The notes below the pieces were generated by a model. The model worked only from the letters and a program-made list of their open reading frames with translations. It had not been told where the DNA came from and did no database searches. Both the position numbers and the translations under genes were made by a program. A DNA stretch of 64,000 nucleotides from Mucilaginibacter lacusdianchii. GTDB lineage: Bacteria; Bacteroidota; Bacteroidia; Sphingobacteriales; Sphingobacteriaceae. Every line of letters starts with the position of its first letter. Position 1 is the stretch's first letter. The stretch is from contig NZ_WSRW01000001.1 of NCBI RefSeq assembly GCF_009770985.1, forward strand, positions 682,001 to 746,000, read 5' to 3'. Of this stretch, positions 1-8,901 are shown one piece after another.

Positions 1-69
1 CACCCCAATAATCCTTGTCGTAAAATGTTTAATCAATCGTAAAGTCTAAAAAAAATTAGCTACAATAAT

Positions 70-654
70 TTATAAGCTCTTTAAAGCTGATTTTATCAGT
101 TGCTCAACCGTTAAGTTGTCTTCAGCTTTTTTCAGTTCCTGGTCAATTACCTTTTCGGCCGCATTACGGGCAAAGCCCAGCATTACCAGTGCTGATAAAG
201 CTTCATCTTTAACAGTATCATTGGCAGGCATAGATGTTAATGTATCCATACCTTCTTTGCGTAATTTGTCTTGCAACTCGAGGATTACCCGTTGTGCTGA
301 TTTTGGACCAATGCCTTTAATGCGTTGTATTTGCGTTACATTGCCTTTTACAATGGCTGCCTGTATCTCATCGGGCGTAATAGATGATAACATCATACGG
401 CCGGTATTAGGCCCAATGCCCGAAACAGATATCAGGTGCAAAAACAAGCGTTTCTCACCTTCTTCGGCAAAGCCGTACAGTGTATGAGCATCTTCTTTAA
501 CATGCAGCCATACATACAGGCGGCAACGCTCGGCATCACCCAGTTTGGAGAATGTGTTTAAGGATATGTTAATGTGGTAGCCAATGCCGCCGGCTTCTAT
601 AATTACATAAGCAGGGCTTTTGAACACTAGCTTTCCATCAATATAAGCGTACAT
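70..654 (-). CDS. ruvA: Holliday junction branch migration protein RuvA
   Basis: RuvA binds four-way Holliday junctions and loads the RuvB motor during recombinational repair. The 194-residue product has the usual family length. It shows the N-terminal OB-fold region starting MYAYIDGKL, two helix-hairpin-helix motifs (VSGIGP near residue 78 and IKGIGP near residue 113) and a C-terminal three-helix domain after an acidic linker, which in the family contacts RuvB. It lies 204 bp downstream of maeB on the same strand. In several Bacteroidota ruvA is followed by the gliding/secretion gene sprA; the 69 bases left of the stop are too few to test that here. The family call is secure. Confidence 0.97.
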   Translation of the reverse strand: MYAYIDGKLVFKSPAYVIIEAGGIGYHINISLNTFSKLGDAERCRLYVWLHVKEDAHTLYGFAEEGEKRLFLHLISVSGIGPNTGRMMLSSITPDEIQAAIVKGNVTQIQRIKGIGPKSAQRVILELQDKLRKEGMDTLTSMPANDTVKDEALSALVMLGFARNAAEKVIDQELKKAEDNLTVEQLIKSALKSL

Positions 655-725
655 GTTTCTTCTAAATTTACCAGTTTAAATGTTGATACTTCTCATCCTT
701 TTCACACAGTCACACTTCTTAGCGA

Positions 726-762
726 CGGAGCAGGATGTTTATTTAAATAAAATCCTTCTCCG
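726..762. other. long imperfect hairpin between maeB and ruvA
   Basis: A near-palindrome centred at about 744/745 pairs 726-744 with 745-762, with one bulged G and one mismatch, giving about 16 base pairs. The centre is TATTTAAATA. It lies downstream of maeB and upstream of ruvA (both minus strand). No clear run of U follows on the minus strand, so it is not a typical intrinsic terminator. An mRNA 3' end stabiliser, processing site or operator is possible. Confidence 0.5.
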
Positions 763-858
763 CCTCAAATTTCAAACTATCGGCAAAGAAGGATTGTATA
801 CGAAAAATAATTACAGTGGTTGTAGGCTTTTGTACTTTTTTCAAAAACCTTTAACACC

Positions 859-3147
859 CTACCCTAAATCGGCAGCGTGTTGTTCTTTTTGCTGTGCATC
901 TACTACGGCAATGGTAATCATGTTTACAATTTCGCGCACAGAGCTGCCCAACTGCAGTATGTGCACAGGCTTTTTCATCCCCAGCAAAATTGGGCCTACG
1001 GCCTCGGCACCGCCCACTTCCTGTAGTAACTTGTAAGCAATATTACCCGACTCTAAGTTAGGAAAAATCAACGTATTAGCTGGCTTTCCATTTAAAGTAG
1101 AAAATGGAAAATTATCGGCAAGCAAATCACGGTTCATAGCAAAGTTGGCTTGCATTTCTCCATCTATCACCATATCGGGGTATAACTGATGCAGAATACT
1201 CACCGCCTGACGTGTTTTTTCGGGCACTTCACCCTCGTTAGAACCAAAGTTTGAGTAAGACAGCATGGCAATACGAGGGCTTACGTTAAACTGTTTAACG
1301 GTACGTTCTACCAGTAAAGTAATATCTACTAAATCTTGGGCAGATGGATTTTCGTTTACCGTAGTATCAGCAAAAAACAGCGGACCTTTCTTAGTAATCA
1401 TCAAGTACATACCGGCTACTTTAGGTACACCCGGCTCGGTACCGATGATTTGCAGGGCAGGTTTTACGGTGGTTACATAGTTTTTAGTAAGACCAGAAAT
1501 CAATGCATCAGCTTCACCAAAGTGCACCATACAGGCACCATAATAGTTACGGTCGCGCATCATTTTTTTGGCCTCGTATAAGGTAATACCCCGGCGCTGC
1601 CGTTTTTCATATACAAACTCGGCGTATTGCTCAAATTTGTCTGTGGTGGTCATTGGATCAATGATATCCACACCACTTAAATCCAAGTTATTTTCCTGTA
1701 TAATTTGTTGAATACGATTGATATCACCTAATAATATAGGAACAGCAACACCTTCTTCCTTTACAATCTGCGCAGCACGAAGTATCTTATAGTTATCTGC
1801 CTCGGCAAATACAACGCGCTTTGGAGCCTGTTTGGCCTTACCGGTAAGAGAACGCATCAAACGGTCATCACCACCAATGCGCATATGTAGCTCTTCGGCA
1901 TAGGCATCCCAATCTGTAATGTGCTTACGGGCCACGCCCGATTCGATGGCCGCTTTAGCTACCGCCATAGATACTTCGGTAATTAACCGCTGATCCATAG
2001 GCTTAGGAATAATATATTCGCGCCCAAACTTTAAATTTTTGGTATTGTAAGCCAGGTTTACCTCTTCGGGTACGGGCTTTTTAGCGAGTTCGGCAATGGC
2101 CATAGTAGCTGCCACCTTCATCTCTTCATTAATGGCCGTGGCTCTTACGTCCAGTGCGCCTCTGAAAATGTATGGAAAGCCCAATACGTTGTTTACTTGG
2201 TTAGGATAATCGGAACGTCCGGTTGCCATGATGATATCCTCGCGGGCTGCAATAGCCACATCATATGATACCTCGGGCGTTGGGTTTGCCATCGCAAACA
2301 CAATGGGATTAGGTGCCATACTACGCAGCATGTCGGCATTAACCAAATTACCTGCTGATAAACCAATGAACACATCGGCACCACGCATGGCATCAGCAAG
2401 CGTAGTAATATCTTTCCGCTCGGTGGCAAAAGCCAAGCGAATATCATCCAAATCGGTACGCTCGGGCGTAATCAATCCACCAATGTCGAACATGACGATA
2501 TTTTCTTTTTTAACACCCAGTTCCAGATATATCTTGGTACAAGATACCGCAGCAGCACCAGCACCATTTACCACCATTTTAATCTCGCTGAGCTGTTTAC
2601 CTTGAATTTCACAGGCATTCATTAAGGCTGCGCCCGATATAATGGCCGTACCATGCTGGTCGTCGTGCATTACCGGAATATTCATTTCGGCTTTTAAACG
2701 GCGCTCTATCTCAAAACAGGTGGGTGCAGATATATCTTCCAGGTTTACGCCGCCAAAAGTAGGTTCGAGGGCTTTTACAATATTTACAAACTCATCTACA
2801 TTGGTAGTGTTCAGTTCCAGGTCAAACACATCAATGTCGGCATATATTTTAAACAACAAGCCTTTGCCTTCCATAACCGGCTTACTTGCTTCAGGGCCAA
2901 TGTTGCCTAAACCCAATACGGCTGTACCGTTACTGATTACCGCAACCAGATTACCTTTGGCCGTATACTTATAAACGTCATCTGTATTGTTGGCAATCTC
3001 CAAACAAGGCTCGGCTACACCTGGCGAGTAAGCCATGGTTAAATCGCGTTGGGAGTTAGTAGGTTTGGTTGGAATTACCTGTATTTTGCCTGGGCGGCCT
3101 TTTGCATGATAATTCAGAGCATCATTTTTACGGTTAGTATTATTCAT
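859..3147 (-). CDS. maeB: NADP-dependent malic enzyme fused to phosphotransacetylase-like domain
   Basis: Oxidative decarboxylation of malate to pyruvate with NADP reduction, a source of NADPH and pyruvate. The 762-residue length matches the MaeB type: malic enzyme domain (about 1-430) followed by a phosphate acetyl/butyryltransferase-like domain (about 440-755) that in E. coli MaeB is regulatory. Visible catalytic features are Tyr40 in [11 protein letters not shown], Lys95 in GKG, the acidic metal ligands at 137-138 and 162-163 (HDDQHGT) and the Rossmann motif GAGAAA at 195-200. The first ATG fits a Bacteroidota promoter placed about 20 bp upstream. Likely cotranscribed with, or just ahead of, ruvA. 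Confidence 0.96.
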   Translation of the reverse strand: MNNTNRKNDALNYHAKGRPGKIQVIPTKPTNSQRDLTMAYSPGVAEPCLEIANNTDDVYKYTAKGNLVAVISNGTAVLGLGNIGPEASKPVMEGKGLLFKIYADIDVFDLELNTTNVDEFVNIVKALEPTFGGVNLEDISAPTCFEIERRLKAEMNIPVMHDDQHGTAIISGAALMNACEIQGKQLSEIKMVVNGAGAAAVSCTKIYLELGVKKENIVMFDIGGLITPERTDLDDIRLAFATERKDITTLADAMRGADVFIGLSAGNLVNADMLRSMAPNPIVFAMANPTPEVSYDVAIAAREDIIMATGRSDYPNQVNNVLGFPYIFRGALDVRATAINEEMKVAATMAIAELAKKPVPEEVNLAYNTKNLKFGREYIIPKPMDQRLITEVSMAVAKAAIESGVARKHITDWDAYAEELHMRIGGDDRLMRSLTGKAKQAPKRVVFAEADNYKILRAAQIVKEEGVAVPILLGDINRIQQIIQENNLDLSGVDIIDPMTTTDKFEQYAEFVYEKRQRRGITLYEAKKMMRDRNYYGACMVHFGEADALISGLTKNYVTTVKPALQIIGTEPGVPKVAGMYLMITKKGPLFFADTTVNENPSAQDLVDITLLVERTVKQFNVSPRIAMLSYSNFGSNEGEVPEKTRQAVSILHQLYPDMVIDGEMQANFAMNRDLLADNFPFSTLNGKPANTLIFPNLESGNIAYKLLQEVGGAEAVGPILLGMKKPVHILQLGSSVREIVNMITIAVVDAQQKEQHAADLG

Positions 3148-3168
3148 CTCTTCTCAATTTCAAGCCGA

Positions 3169-3176
3169 CAAAATTA
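3169..3176 (-). promoter_or_regulatory. -7 box of the maeB promoter (TAATTTTG)
   Basis: On the minus strand the sequence reads TAATTTTG, matching the Bacteroidota primary sigma factor -7 consensus TAnnTTTG. It ends 21 bases before the maeB ATG, implying a 5' leader of about 15 nt. I see no convincing -33 TTG element at the ideal spacing. Confidence 0.5.
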
Positions 3177-3230
3177 CAATTCTTTTTAAACAGACATTCA
3201 TCATGCCTGATTATAAATAGGATAATATTG

Positions 3231-3267
3231 CCGGTAAAAAAATAAAGCAGCTTTTAAGGGCTGCTTT
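3231..3267 (-). terminator. intrinsic terminator after the lytic transglycosylase gene
   Basis: On the minus strand an 8-bp stem (AAAGCAGC with GCTGCTTT, + strand arms 3244-3251 and 3260-3267) is followed by a run of U (the complement of the A-rich 3235-3243). It starts 22 bases beyond the stop of the transglycosylase gene and separates it from maeB. Confidence 0.85.
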
Positions 3268-3289
3268 ACTATTAGTTTTATAAATGGTT

Positions 3290-4615
3290 TTAATTTACTG
3301 AAGCTGCATTCTCATCAGCTTTTGAGTGGTTGTAAGTAATGTAATTTTTACCTCGAACAGACGCTGCTTTACTTACAGACAAGCCGCCAGAACTTACTTT
3401 TAAACGCTGGCCCGGCATGGCTTTGGCGCCACGTAAGTGATTCCAATCTTTTAAATCCTGCACCTCTACTCCATATTTATCGGCAATACCTGATAAAGTT
3501 TCGCCCCTGCGCACCGTATGATACGATGGCAATTTTGGGCCACCAGCAGGTTGTTGATCGTCAGGCAGAGCGGCATATACCGGCTGAGCATTTACAGTAA
3601 GACTGTTTGAGTTAAGCGCATCATACAATGCACTGTATTTAGCCTTATCCAATTGCGGAATAACCAATCGGCGTGGCGAATTTGGTGTTGCGTTTACAAT
3701 ACGCTTGGTATAAGCCGGGTTTAGCAATGCCAGTTCGTTCGCATCAATATCCAGCACACGCGCCATATTATTAAGCGATACAAACTTATTTACCAGAACT
3801 GTATCTGTTTTTAAGGTAATGCTGCAGGCTTGCGGCATAATGCCATGCTCGTTGTAATAATTCATTACGTAAGCAGTAGCAATATAGGCAGGTACGTAAC
3901 CACGGGTTTCGGCCGGCAAGTATTCGCGGATTGACCAAAAATCGGTAGCATTAGCTTGTTGCATGGCACGCTCTACATTGCTTTTACCGCAATTGTACGA
4001 GGCAATGGCCAGCAGCCAGTCGCCAAATTCTTGATAAGCATCTTTTAAGTAAGCAGCAGCAGCGTAACTGGCCTGAATTGGGTCGCGGCGCTCATCAACA
4101 TAGTTAGTGATGTTAAGGCCGTAAATTTTTGCAGTAGAATACATAAACTGCCAAGGACCGGTTGCACCCACACGCGAAATAGCATTTGGGTTTAACTGCG
4201 ATTCTACAATTGACAAAAATTTAATTTCTTCCGGAACACCGGCATCACGAAAAGCCTTTTCGTAAATAGGGAAATAATATTTAGCCAAGCCCATTACCCG
4301 AGCCATCTCGCCACGGCGGGCAGGTGATGTATAGGAGTTGATGTAGCTTTGTACGTATTCGTTATAATCTAATTGAATATCTTTTTGAATAGAATCTAAA
4401 CGGATTTTAAAAGTAGAATTTTCGTAAGCGTTTTGCTGAATCTGTTTGGCTACAGCGGCCGGTACTACATTGCGTTTGTAACTTTGTAAAAAGCTAATGT
4501 TTTGGCCCGGAATTTGTTCATTGATAACTGTATCTGCATTGGGGCCTTGCGCAAAGGCTACAGTGCCAGTATATGCTGAGATAAGGAAGGCAACAATTGT
4601 AAATAGTTTCTTCAT
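3290..4615 (-). CDS. MltD-like membrane-bound lytic murein transglycosylase with LysM domain
   Basis: Predicted periplasmic enzyme that cleaves the MurNAc-GlcNAc bond of peptidoglycan with formation of 1,6-anhydro-MurNAc. The 441-residue protein has a Sec signal peptide (residues 1-22, ending TVAFAQ), an SLT domain (about 105-260) with catalytic Glu138 in SIVESQLNP followed by the GATGPWQFM motif, and a C-terminal LysM peptidoglycan-binding domain (about 363-407) beginning YHTVRRGETLSGIA. There is no lipobox, so it is secreted or held by the signal segment rather than lipidated. It follows gatA by 54 bp on the same strand, with its own terminator downstream. Confidence 0.93.
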   Translation of the reverse strand: MKKLFTIVAFLISAYTGTVAFAQGPNADTVINEQIPGQNISFLQSYKRNVVPAAVAKQIQQNAYENSTFKIRLDSIQKDIQLDYNEYVQSYINSYTSPARRGEMARVMGLAKYYFPIYEKAFRDAGVPEEIKFLSIVESQLNPNAISRVGATGPWQFMYSTAKIYGLNITNYVDERRDPIQASYAAAAYLKDAYQEFGDWLLAIASYNCGKSNVERAMQQANATDFWSIREYLPAETRGYVPAYIATAYVMNYYNEHGIMPQACSITLKTDTVLVNKFVSLNNMARVLDIDANELALLNPAYTKRIVNATPNSPRRLVIPQLDKAKYSALYDALNSNSLTVNAQPVYAALPDDQQPAGGPKLPSYHTVRRGETLSGIADKYGVEVQDLKDWNHLRGAKAMPGQRLKVSSGGLSVSKAASVRGKNYITYNHSKADENAASVN

Positions 4616-4669
4616 TACTTAGGGTTTTAAGCGTTTGGCATTATTACGCTTTAGTGAATCACTAAGTTA

Positions 4670-6106
4670 TTAACTTTTAAATAATTTTTGGAAATATTTC
4701 GAAAAATTTAACAACTCTGCCTCACCAAAGGCTTTTGTTAAGAATTGTATACCTAACGGCAATCCTTCATTATTGTTTTTTACCGGCAATGAAATACCAG
4801 GAATTCCTGCTAATGACGCTTGTACTGTAAAGATATCTTCTAAATAAGTTACTACCGGATCTTTTTCTTGCCGTCCTATTTTAAAGGCAGGTTCAGGCGC
4901 TGTAGGTGTCAGTATAAAATCGTACGCCTGCAAAATTTCGTCGGTACGTTCTTTAATTAAACGACGCACTTTTTGAGCCTTGGCATAGTAAGCATCATAA
5001 TAGCCTGCGCTCAGCACAAAAGTACCCAGCATAATACGGCGCTTAACTTCTTTACCAAATCCTTCGGACCGCGAACGTTTGTAGGTACTCTGCAAATCAA
5101 AGGCTGCCGGGCTGCGGTAACCGTAATGTACACCATCATAACGTGACAGATTGGACGATGCCTCGGCCATTGTCAATACATAATAAGTAGGCACTACATA
5201 ATCCAGATATTCAAAAGACACCGGCTCTACGGTATGACCTTCCGCTTTTAATTTATCTATGGTTTGCAAAAGCGTTTCTTTAATCTCAGCATCTAAGCCG
5301 GGGCTTTCCAGCGCTTCTTGCAGGTACGCAATTTTTTTAGGTGCTACGGTTTCTTGCAGCAAACTGGTATATGCAGGCACTGGTGTACGAGACAGCGTTC
5401 CATCATACGCATCGGGTCCGGCAATAATTTCCAGTAACAAGGCAGCATCTTCTACCGATTGCGTAACAGGCCCTACCTGGTCAAATGATGAAGCATAGGC
5501 AATGATACCATGACGTGATACCCGGCCATAAGTAGGCTTTAAACCTACAACACCACAAAAAGATGCCGGCTGCCTTACGGAGCCACCTGTATCGGTACCC
5601 AATGTAGCATGGCACATCCCCGCCTGAACGGCAACGGCCGAACCACCCGATGAGCCGCCGGATACGCGGGTTTCATCGGCCATGTTTTTAACCGGGCCAT
5701 AGTATGAGCTTTCATTAGCGGCCCCCATGGCAAACTCGTCGCAGTTACAACGGCCAATAATGATGGCGTCTTCGGCTAAAAGACGTTCTACTACGGTAGA
5801 AGAATAAATAGAAGTAAAATTGCTGAGGATTTTAGATGAGGCACTTACCTGATGATCCTTATAACAGATATTATCTTTGATGCCGATAACCAATCCTGCT
5901 AAACGACCTGCTTTACCTGACAACATCCGGGCATCTAACTCAGCAGCTTTTTGCAGTGCTTCATCTGCAAAAACTTCGTTAAAAGCATTAAGGTGCTGGT
6001 ATTGTGTTATCCTTTCCAGGTAATGTTGTACCAAGGCTTTAACCGTAGTGTTTCCACTGCGCAAATCGTCTTGTATCTCAGTTAAAGTGGTATAGCCTTT
6101 CATCAT
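4670..6106 (-). CDS. gatA: Asp-tRNA(Asn)/Glu-tRNA(Gln) amidotransferase subunit A
   Basis: Amidase subunit of GatCAB, which hydrolyses glutamine and supplies ammonia to convert Glu-tRNA(Gln) or Asp-tRNA(Asn) to the amide form. The 478-residue protein carries the amidase-signature Ser-cisSer-Lys triad: Lys77 (GIKDN), Ser152 (SGGSSGGSA) and Ser176 (TDTGGSVRQP). Two ATGs stand side by side at the start and cannot be told apart. gatB and gatC are not in the window, as is common outside Firmicutes. It lies between tatA (upstream, with a terminator between) and the transglycosylase gene. Confidence 0.96.
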   Translation of the reverse strand: MMKGYTTLTEIQDDLRSGNTTVKALVQHYLERITQYQHLNAFNEVFADEALQKAAELDARMLSGKAGRLAGLVIGIKDNICYKDHQVSASSKILSNFTSIYSSTVVERLLAEDAIIIGRCNCDEFAMGAANESSYYGPVKNMADETRVSGGSSGGSAVAVQAGMCHATLGTDTGGSVRQPASFCGVVGLKPTYGRVSRHGIIAYASSFDQVGPVTQSVEDAALLLEIIAGPDAYDGTLSRTPVPAYTSLLQETVAPKKIAYLQEALESPGLDAEIKETLLQTIDKLKAEGHTVEPVSFEYLDYVVPTYYVLTMAEASSNLSRYDGVHYGYRSPAAFDLQSTYKRSRSEGFGKEVKRRIMLGTFVLSAGYYDAYYAKAQKVRRLIKERTDEILQAYDFILTPTAPEPAFKIGRQEKDPVVTYLEDIFTVQASLAGIPGISLPVKNNNEGLPLGIQFLTKAFGEAELLNFSKYFQKLFKS

Positions 6107-6123
6107 AGGCTGCTAAAATAAAA

Positions 6124-6166
6124 AAAACTTATCTGTTGATAACATAAAATTACCAACGGATAAGTT
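6124..6166 (-). terminator. intrinsic terminator after tatA
   Basis: Arms 6124-6137 and 6153-6166 pair over 14 bp with one G-T, around a 15-nt loop. On the minus strand the hairpin is followed by a run of U (complement of the A-rich 6118-6126). It sits between the tatA stop and the gatA start. Confidence 0.85.
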
Positions 6167-6197
6167 TAAAAAGTTGAAGTTAAAATAAACGGCCCTG

Positions 6198-6368
6198 TTA
6201 TGGGTGTACGTTTGATTTTTCTTCGTGTGTATCTTTATTATTCGATGCGTCTTTAAATTCTTTAACGCCCTGACCTAAACCTTTCATTAGTTCAGGAATT
6301 TTGCGTCCACCGAATAAAATTAAAATCGCAACGATAATCAGAATGATTTCTGGTGCTCCTAATCCCAT
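6198..6368 (-). CDS. tatA: Sec-independent translocase protein TatA (small)
   Basis: Pore-forming subunit of the twin-arginine translocase, which exports folded proteins. This 56-residue ORF begins [20 protein letters not shown], a single N-terminal transmembrane helix, followed by the [21 protein letters not shown] hinge and amphipathic helix diagnostic of TatA/E, and a short charged tail. Length is at the short end for the family. It follows a second TatA-type gene by 21 bp and is closed by a strong terminator. No tatC is in the window. Confidence 0.93.
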   Translation of the reverse strand: MGLGAPEIILIIVAILILFGGRKIPELMKGLGQGVKEFKDASNNKDTHEEKSNVHP

Positions 6369-6389
6369 GATTGCTTGAATTTATATAAA

Positions 6390-6713
6390 TTAATATTCTT
6401 TTTTTTCTGTTGTTACCGGCTCACTGCTTGCTTCCGCATCAGCAATTGTAGTTGATGGCAATGAAGTTTGCGTGTCGGCTATATAATCATTACGTACTAC
6501 AGGAGCAGACGGTTTTTCGTCAAAGTTATTTATCTGATTATGTATCTCGCGCTTTACCCCTTCTGAGGCATCTTTAAAATCACGTATACCTTTACCTAAG
6601 CCACGTGCCAGTTCCGGCAATTTATTGCCACCAAACAATAACAACGCTACAAAAAGTATTAAAATTAACTCTGGTGTTCCAATATTCAGAAACAATAAAA
6701 CCGCACTATGCAT
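6390..6713 (-). CDS. TatA/TatB-type twin-arginine translocase subunit
   Basis: A second Tat subunit of 107 residues with an N-terminal helix (NIGTPELILILFVALLLFGG) and hinge plus amphipathic helix (NKLPELARGLGKGIRDFKD), then a longer acidic, low-complexity tail. The longer tail is TatB-like, but the Phe-Gly hinge is TatA-like; Bacteroidota usually lack a canonical TatB. The ATG at 6713 is preferred because a longer reading begins with TTG at 6746 and overlaps the -7 box at 6734-6741, so it would lie ahead of the transcription start. Confidence 0.88.
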   Translation of the reverse strand: MHSAVLLFLNIGTPELILILFVALLLFGGNKLPELARGLGKGIRDFKDASEGVKREIHNQINNFDEKPSAPVVRNDYIADTQTSLPSTTIADAEASSEPVTTEKKEY

Positions 6714-6733
6714 AGGGTAATGAATTATAGATA

Positions 6734-6741
6734 CAAATATA
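6734..6741 (-). promoter_or_regulatory. -7 box (TATATTTG) of the tat gene pair
   Basis: Minus-strand TATATTTG matches TAnnTTTG. A TTTG lies about 23 bp further upstream (complement of 6765-6768). The implied leader is about 14 nt to the ATG at 6713. It lies between the EnvC-like gene and the tat pair, so the tat genes probably have their own promoter as well as read-through. Confidence 0.6.
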
Positions 6742-6768
6742 TACAATTATAACTGCATAAAGTTCAAA

Positions 6769-8082
6769 CTATTGTGTTGCCAGCCAGTTTTTTGGATTCA
6801 CCGGTCCTTTATCATAAAGCTCAAAGTGCAAGTAAGTTTCACCTGATATTGGATCTGTAGCAACGGTCCCTATGGTTTGACGGGTACTTACCTTTTGGCC
6901 AGCTGATACACTTACTGATTTTAAGTTGTAATAACTGGTATAGTATTGACCATGCTTGATAATTACCAGATAACTACCTTCAACATCTTTTACCGTAGTT
7001 ACGGTTCCGTCAAATACAACTCTTACCGCACCGCCGTTGCCGGTACGAATGTCTATACCTTTATTATCATTTTTAATGCCATACTGATCTGAATAGGTGC
7101 CGAAGCCTTGTATTACAAAACCACTAGCCACCGGCCATGGTAACCGCCCTCGGTTACCTAAAAAGTCGTTAGATAGTTTTGCAGCTTCGGGCGTGGCGGC
7201 CAGTACCTGCGCATCGCTTACTCTGGCTATAGGTTTAGGCTTGGCTGCGGCCGCTACTTCGCTGGCTGATTTATTTTCGGCACGGGCCCTTTCGGCAGCC
7301 TGAGCTGCGGCACGGGCGGCTGCGGCACGAGCTTCTGCTTCGGCCTTGCGGCGCTGCTCTTCAAATTCGCGGCGAATAGCTGCAGATATTTCACGACTGG
7401 CACGGTTGATACGGTTACGAACATCGCGCTGTTGCTTGCGCAATTCTACAGCTTGCTTAGATAAGCCGGCCACTACCTGGTCCTGCTCACTTTTTTGCTT
7501 GCCTAAGGTTTCCTTTTCTTTTTCCTGCTCTTGCAGCAGGCTGCTCTTTTCCTTTTTGGTACGATCCAGCTCATTAATCTTCACATGCAGGTCTTTTTGC
7601 GTACCCTGTATAGAATTTGCCTGGCGCTCGCGATAAGTGCCGAATTGCTGCAAATATTTAAGACGTTTGTAAGCTTGGTTAAAATCTTTAGACGCAAACA
7701 CAAACATCAGCTTATTGTAGGCGCTTTGGTTATGATATGCAAATACAATCATGGCGGCATACTCTTTCTTCAGCTGATCAAGCTGGCCTTGTAGGGTATG
7801 CACAGTATGCGTATTTTCAGAAATCTGGCTATCCAAACCCCTGATCTCCGCATTCACATTATTAATCTTCTGCTCGCGCAGGCCAATCTGTTCTTTGAGT
7901 AAGTTTAATTGCTTAAGCGTAGATTTCTTGTTTTTCAGCGTTTCCTGGTATTCCCGGTTCAGGCTTTCCAGCTCGGCCGTCAATTCAGCACGACGGCGTT
8001 TCAGTTCGGCACTGCTTTGCGCTTTTACGCCCAGTGCTCCCATTACAAAAACTAAAAACAGTACAGCTCTAACAAATTTCAT
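6769..8082 (-). CDS. EnvC-like murein hydrolase activator (degenerate M23/LytM)
   Basis: Predicted periplasmic activator of cell-wall amidases at the division site. The 437-residue protein has a signal peptide (1-22), a long coiled coil (about 22-270, rich in Glu, Lys, Gln), an Ala-rich linker and a C-terminal LytM domain (about 330-435). The zinc site is broken. The family HxxxD motif reads NKGID (Asn for the first His), the YxHL position reads YYNL, and the final HxH reads YLH. Loss of these ligands is the hallmark of EnvC, which activates amidases and does not cut peptidoglycan itself. Last gene of the flippase-dut-TPR-DUF4292 operon. Confidence 0.9.
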   Translation of the reverse strand: MKFVRAVLFLVFVMGALGVKAQSSAELKRRRAELTAELESLNREYQETLKNKKSTLKQLNLLKEQIGLREQKINNVNAEIRGLDSQISENTHTVHTLQGQLDQLKKEYAAMIVFAYHNQSAYNKLMFVFASKDFNQAYKRLKYLQQFGTYRERQANSIQGTQKDLHVKINELDRTKKEKSSLLQEQEKEKETLGKQKSEQDQVVAGLSKQAVELRKQQRDVRNRINRASREISAAIRREFEEQRRKAEAEARAAAARAAAQAAERARAENKSASEVAAAAKPKPIARVSDAQVLAATPEAAKLSNDFLGNRGRLPWPVASGFVIQGFGTYSDQYGIKNDNKGIDIRTGNGGAVRVVFDGTVTTVKDVEGSYLVIIKHGQYYTSYYNLKSVSVSAGQKVSTRQTIGTVATDPISGETYLHFELYDKGPVNPKNWLATQ

Positions 8083-8103
8083 CCGATTCCAAAAATAGGC
8101 TTT

Positions 8104-8901
8104 TTAATTGGCTGGTGAAAATCTGTCGGGAATACTGAATGGAAATTCCAATGGCTGGTTAAACTCAGCTTTATTGTATTCTAAATCAGCTTGTAAATTT
8201 TTTGTTTTTACAGACGATGCAATATGAATTTGTGAAGGAATAACCTTGCCATCGGCTTGTATAAACTGGCTGTTGGTTACCTGCAAGGCCTGACCCGCAC
8301 TTTGATTAGCCAAACTGGTTTGTGTAACCTTTAAATCGGCTCCTACCAGTAAAGAGTATATTAAACCTTGCATATCGCCTTTTAAAGTTACACTGCCGTT
8401 ATCGCCTTGCTGAAGCGTTGCTGCTGGTGTTAACAATTCGGGAATGGCATTACCAATCAGCAATGACTCTACTGTTTTATAGTTTACGGAACGACCGGCA
8501 TAGTTATGAATATAGCTGAAAGGCTTTTTCAGATATACACTTTGCAAACGGTTTATCACCATAATACTATCGGGCGTAATTAGGGCGCGGGCCACCTCAA
8601 TGCCTAAAAGTGCTGTAATAGATACCCATATTTTTTGATCGCGCTGAATGCGGATATTCAAGGTAACATCATTGGTTTTGCCGTCGATGTTCAGCTTAGT
8701 TTTGGCTTTGCCAGAAAAGGTATTAAAGCTTACCTGACTACTTTGTATAGCTTTAATTTTTGATATTTTTCCGGCATCGGGATTTACAGCTATCGGATTA
8801 TTGGCCGGCGTACGGGCCACTACTTGTTTTTTTGCTTTACATCCAACAACTGCTACTATACAACATATCACCAGAAGTTTACTCAATATACTTTTTCTCA
8901 T
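8104..8901 (-). CDS. DUF4292 family lipoprotein
   Basis: Conserved Bacteroidota outer-membrane-associated lipoprotein of unknown role. The 265-residue protein has a lipoprotein signal with lipobox VVGC (Cys21), then a predicted beta-rich fold resembling LolA/LolB-type lipid carriers in its overall pattern; that resemblance is inferred, not shown. Its start overlaps the end of the upstream TPR gene by 23 bp, and the EnvC-like gene follows after 21 bp. Such tight coupling suggests one complex or pathway in envelope maintenance. Confidence 0.85.
   Translation of the reverse strand: MRKSILSKLLVICCIVAVVGCKAKKQVVARTPANNPIAVNPDAGKISKIKAIQSSQVSFNTFSGKAKTKLNIDGKTNDVTLNIRIQRDQKIWVSITALLGIEVARALITPDSIMVINRLQSVYLKKPFSYIHNYAGRSVNYKTVESLLIGNAIPELLTPAATLQQGDNGSVTLKGDMQGLIYSLLVGADLKVTQTSLANQSAGQALQVTNSQFIQADGKVIPSQIHIASSVKTKNLQADLEYNKAEFNQPLEFPFSIPDRFSPAN

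Noticed and set aside
726..762. Intrinsic terminator of maeB
   Set aside because: The hairpin is long but lacks a U-tract on the minus strand, so it is listed only as a structure.
680..1036. Plus-strand ORF of 118 codons between ruvA and maeB
   Set aside because: Overlaps the 3' end of maeB on the other strand, with unnatural composition and no family resemblance.
2642..2974. Plus-strand ORF of 110 codons within maeB
   Set aside because: A reverse-frame shadow of the conserved malic enzyme gene.
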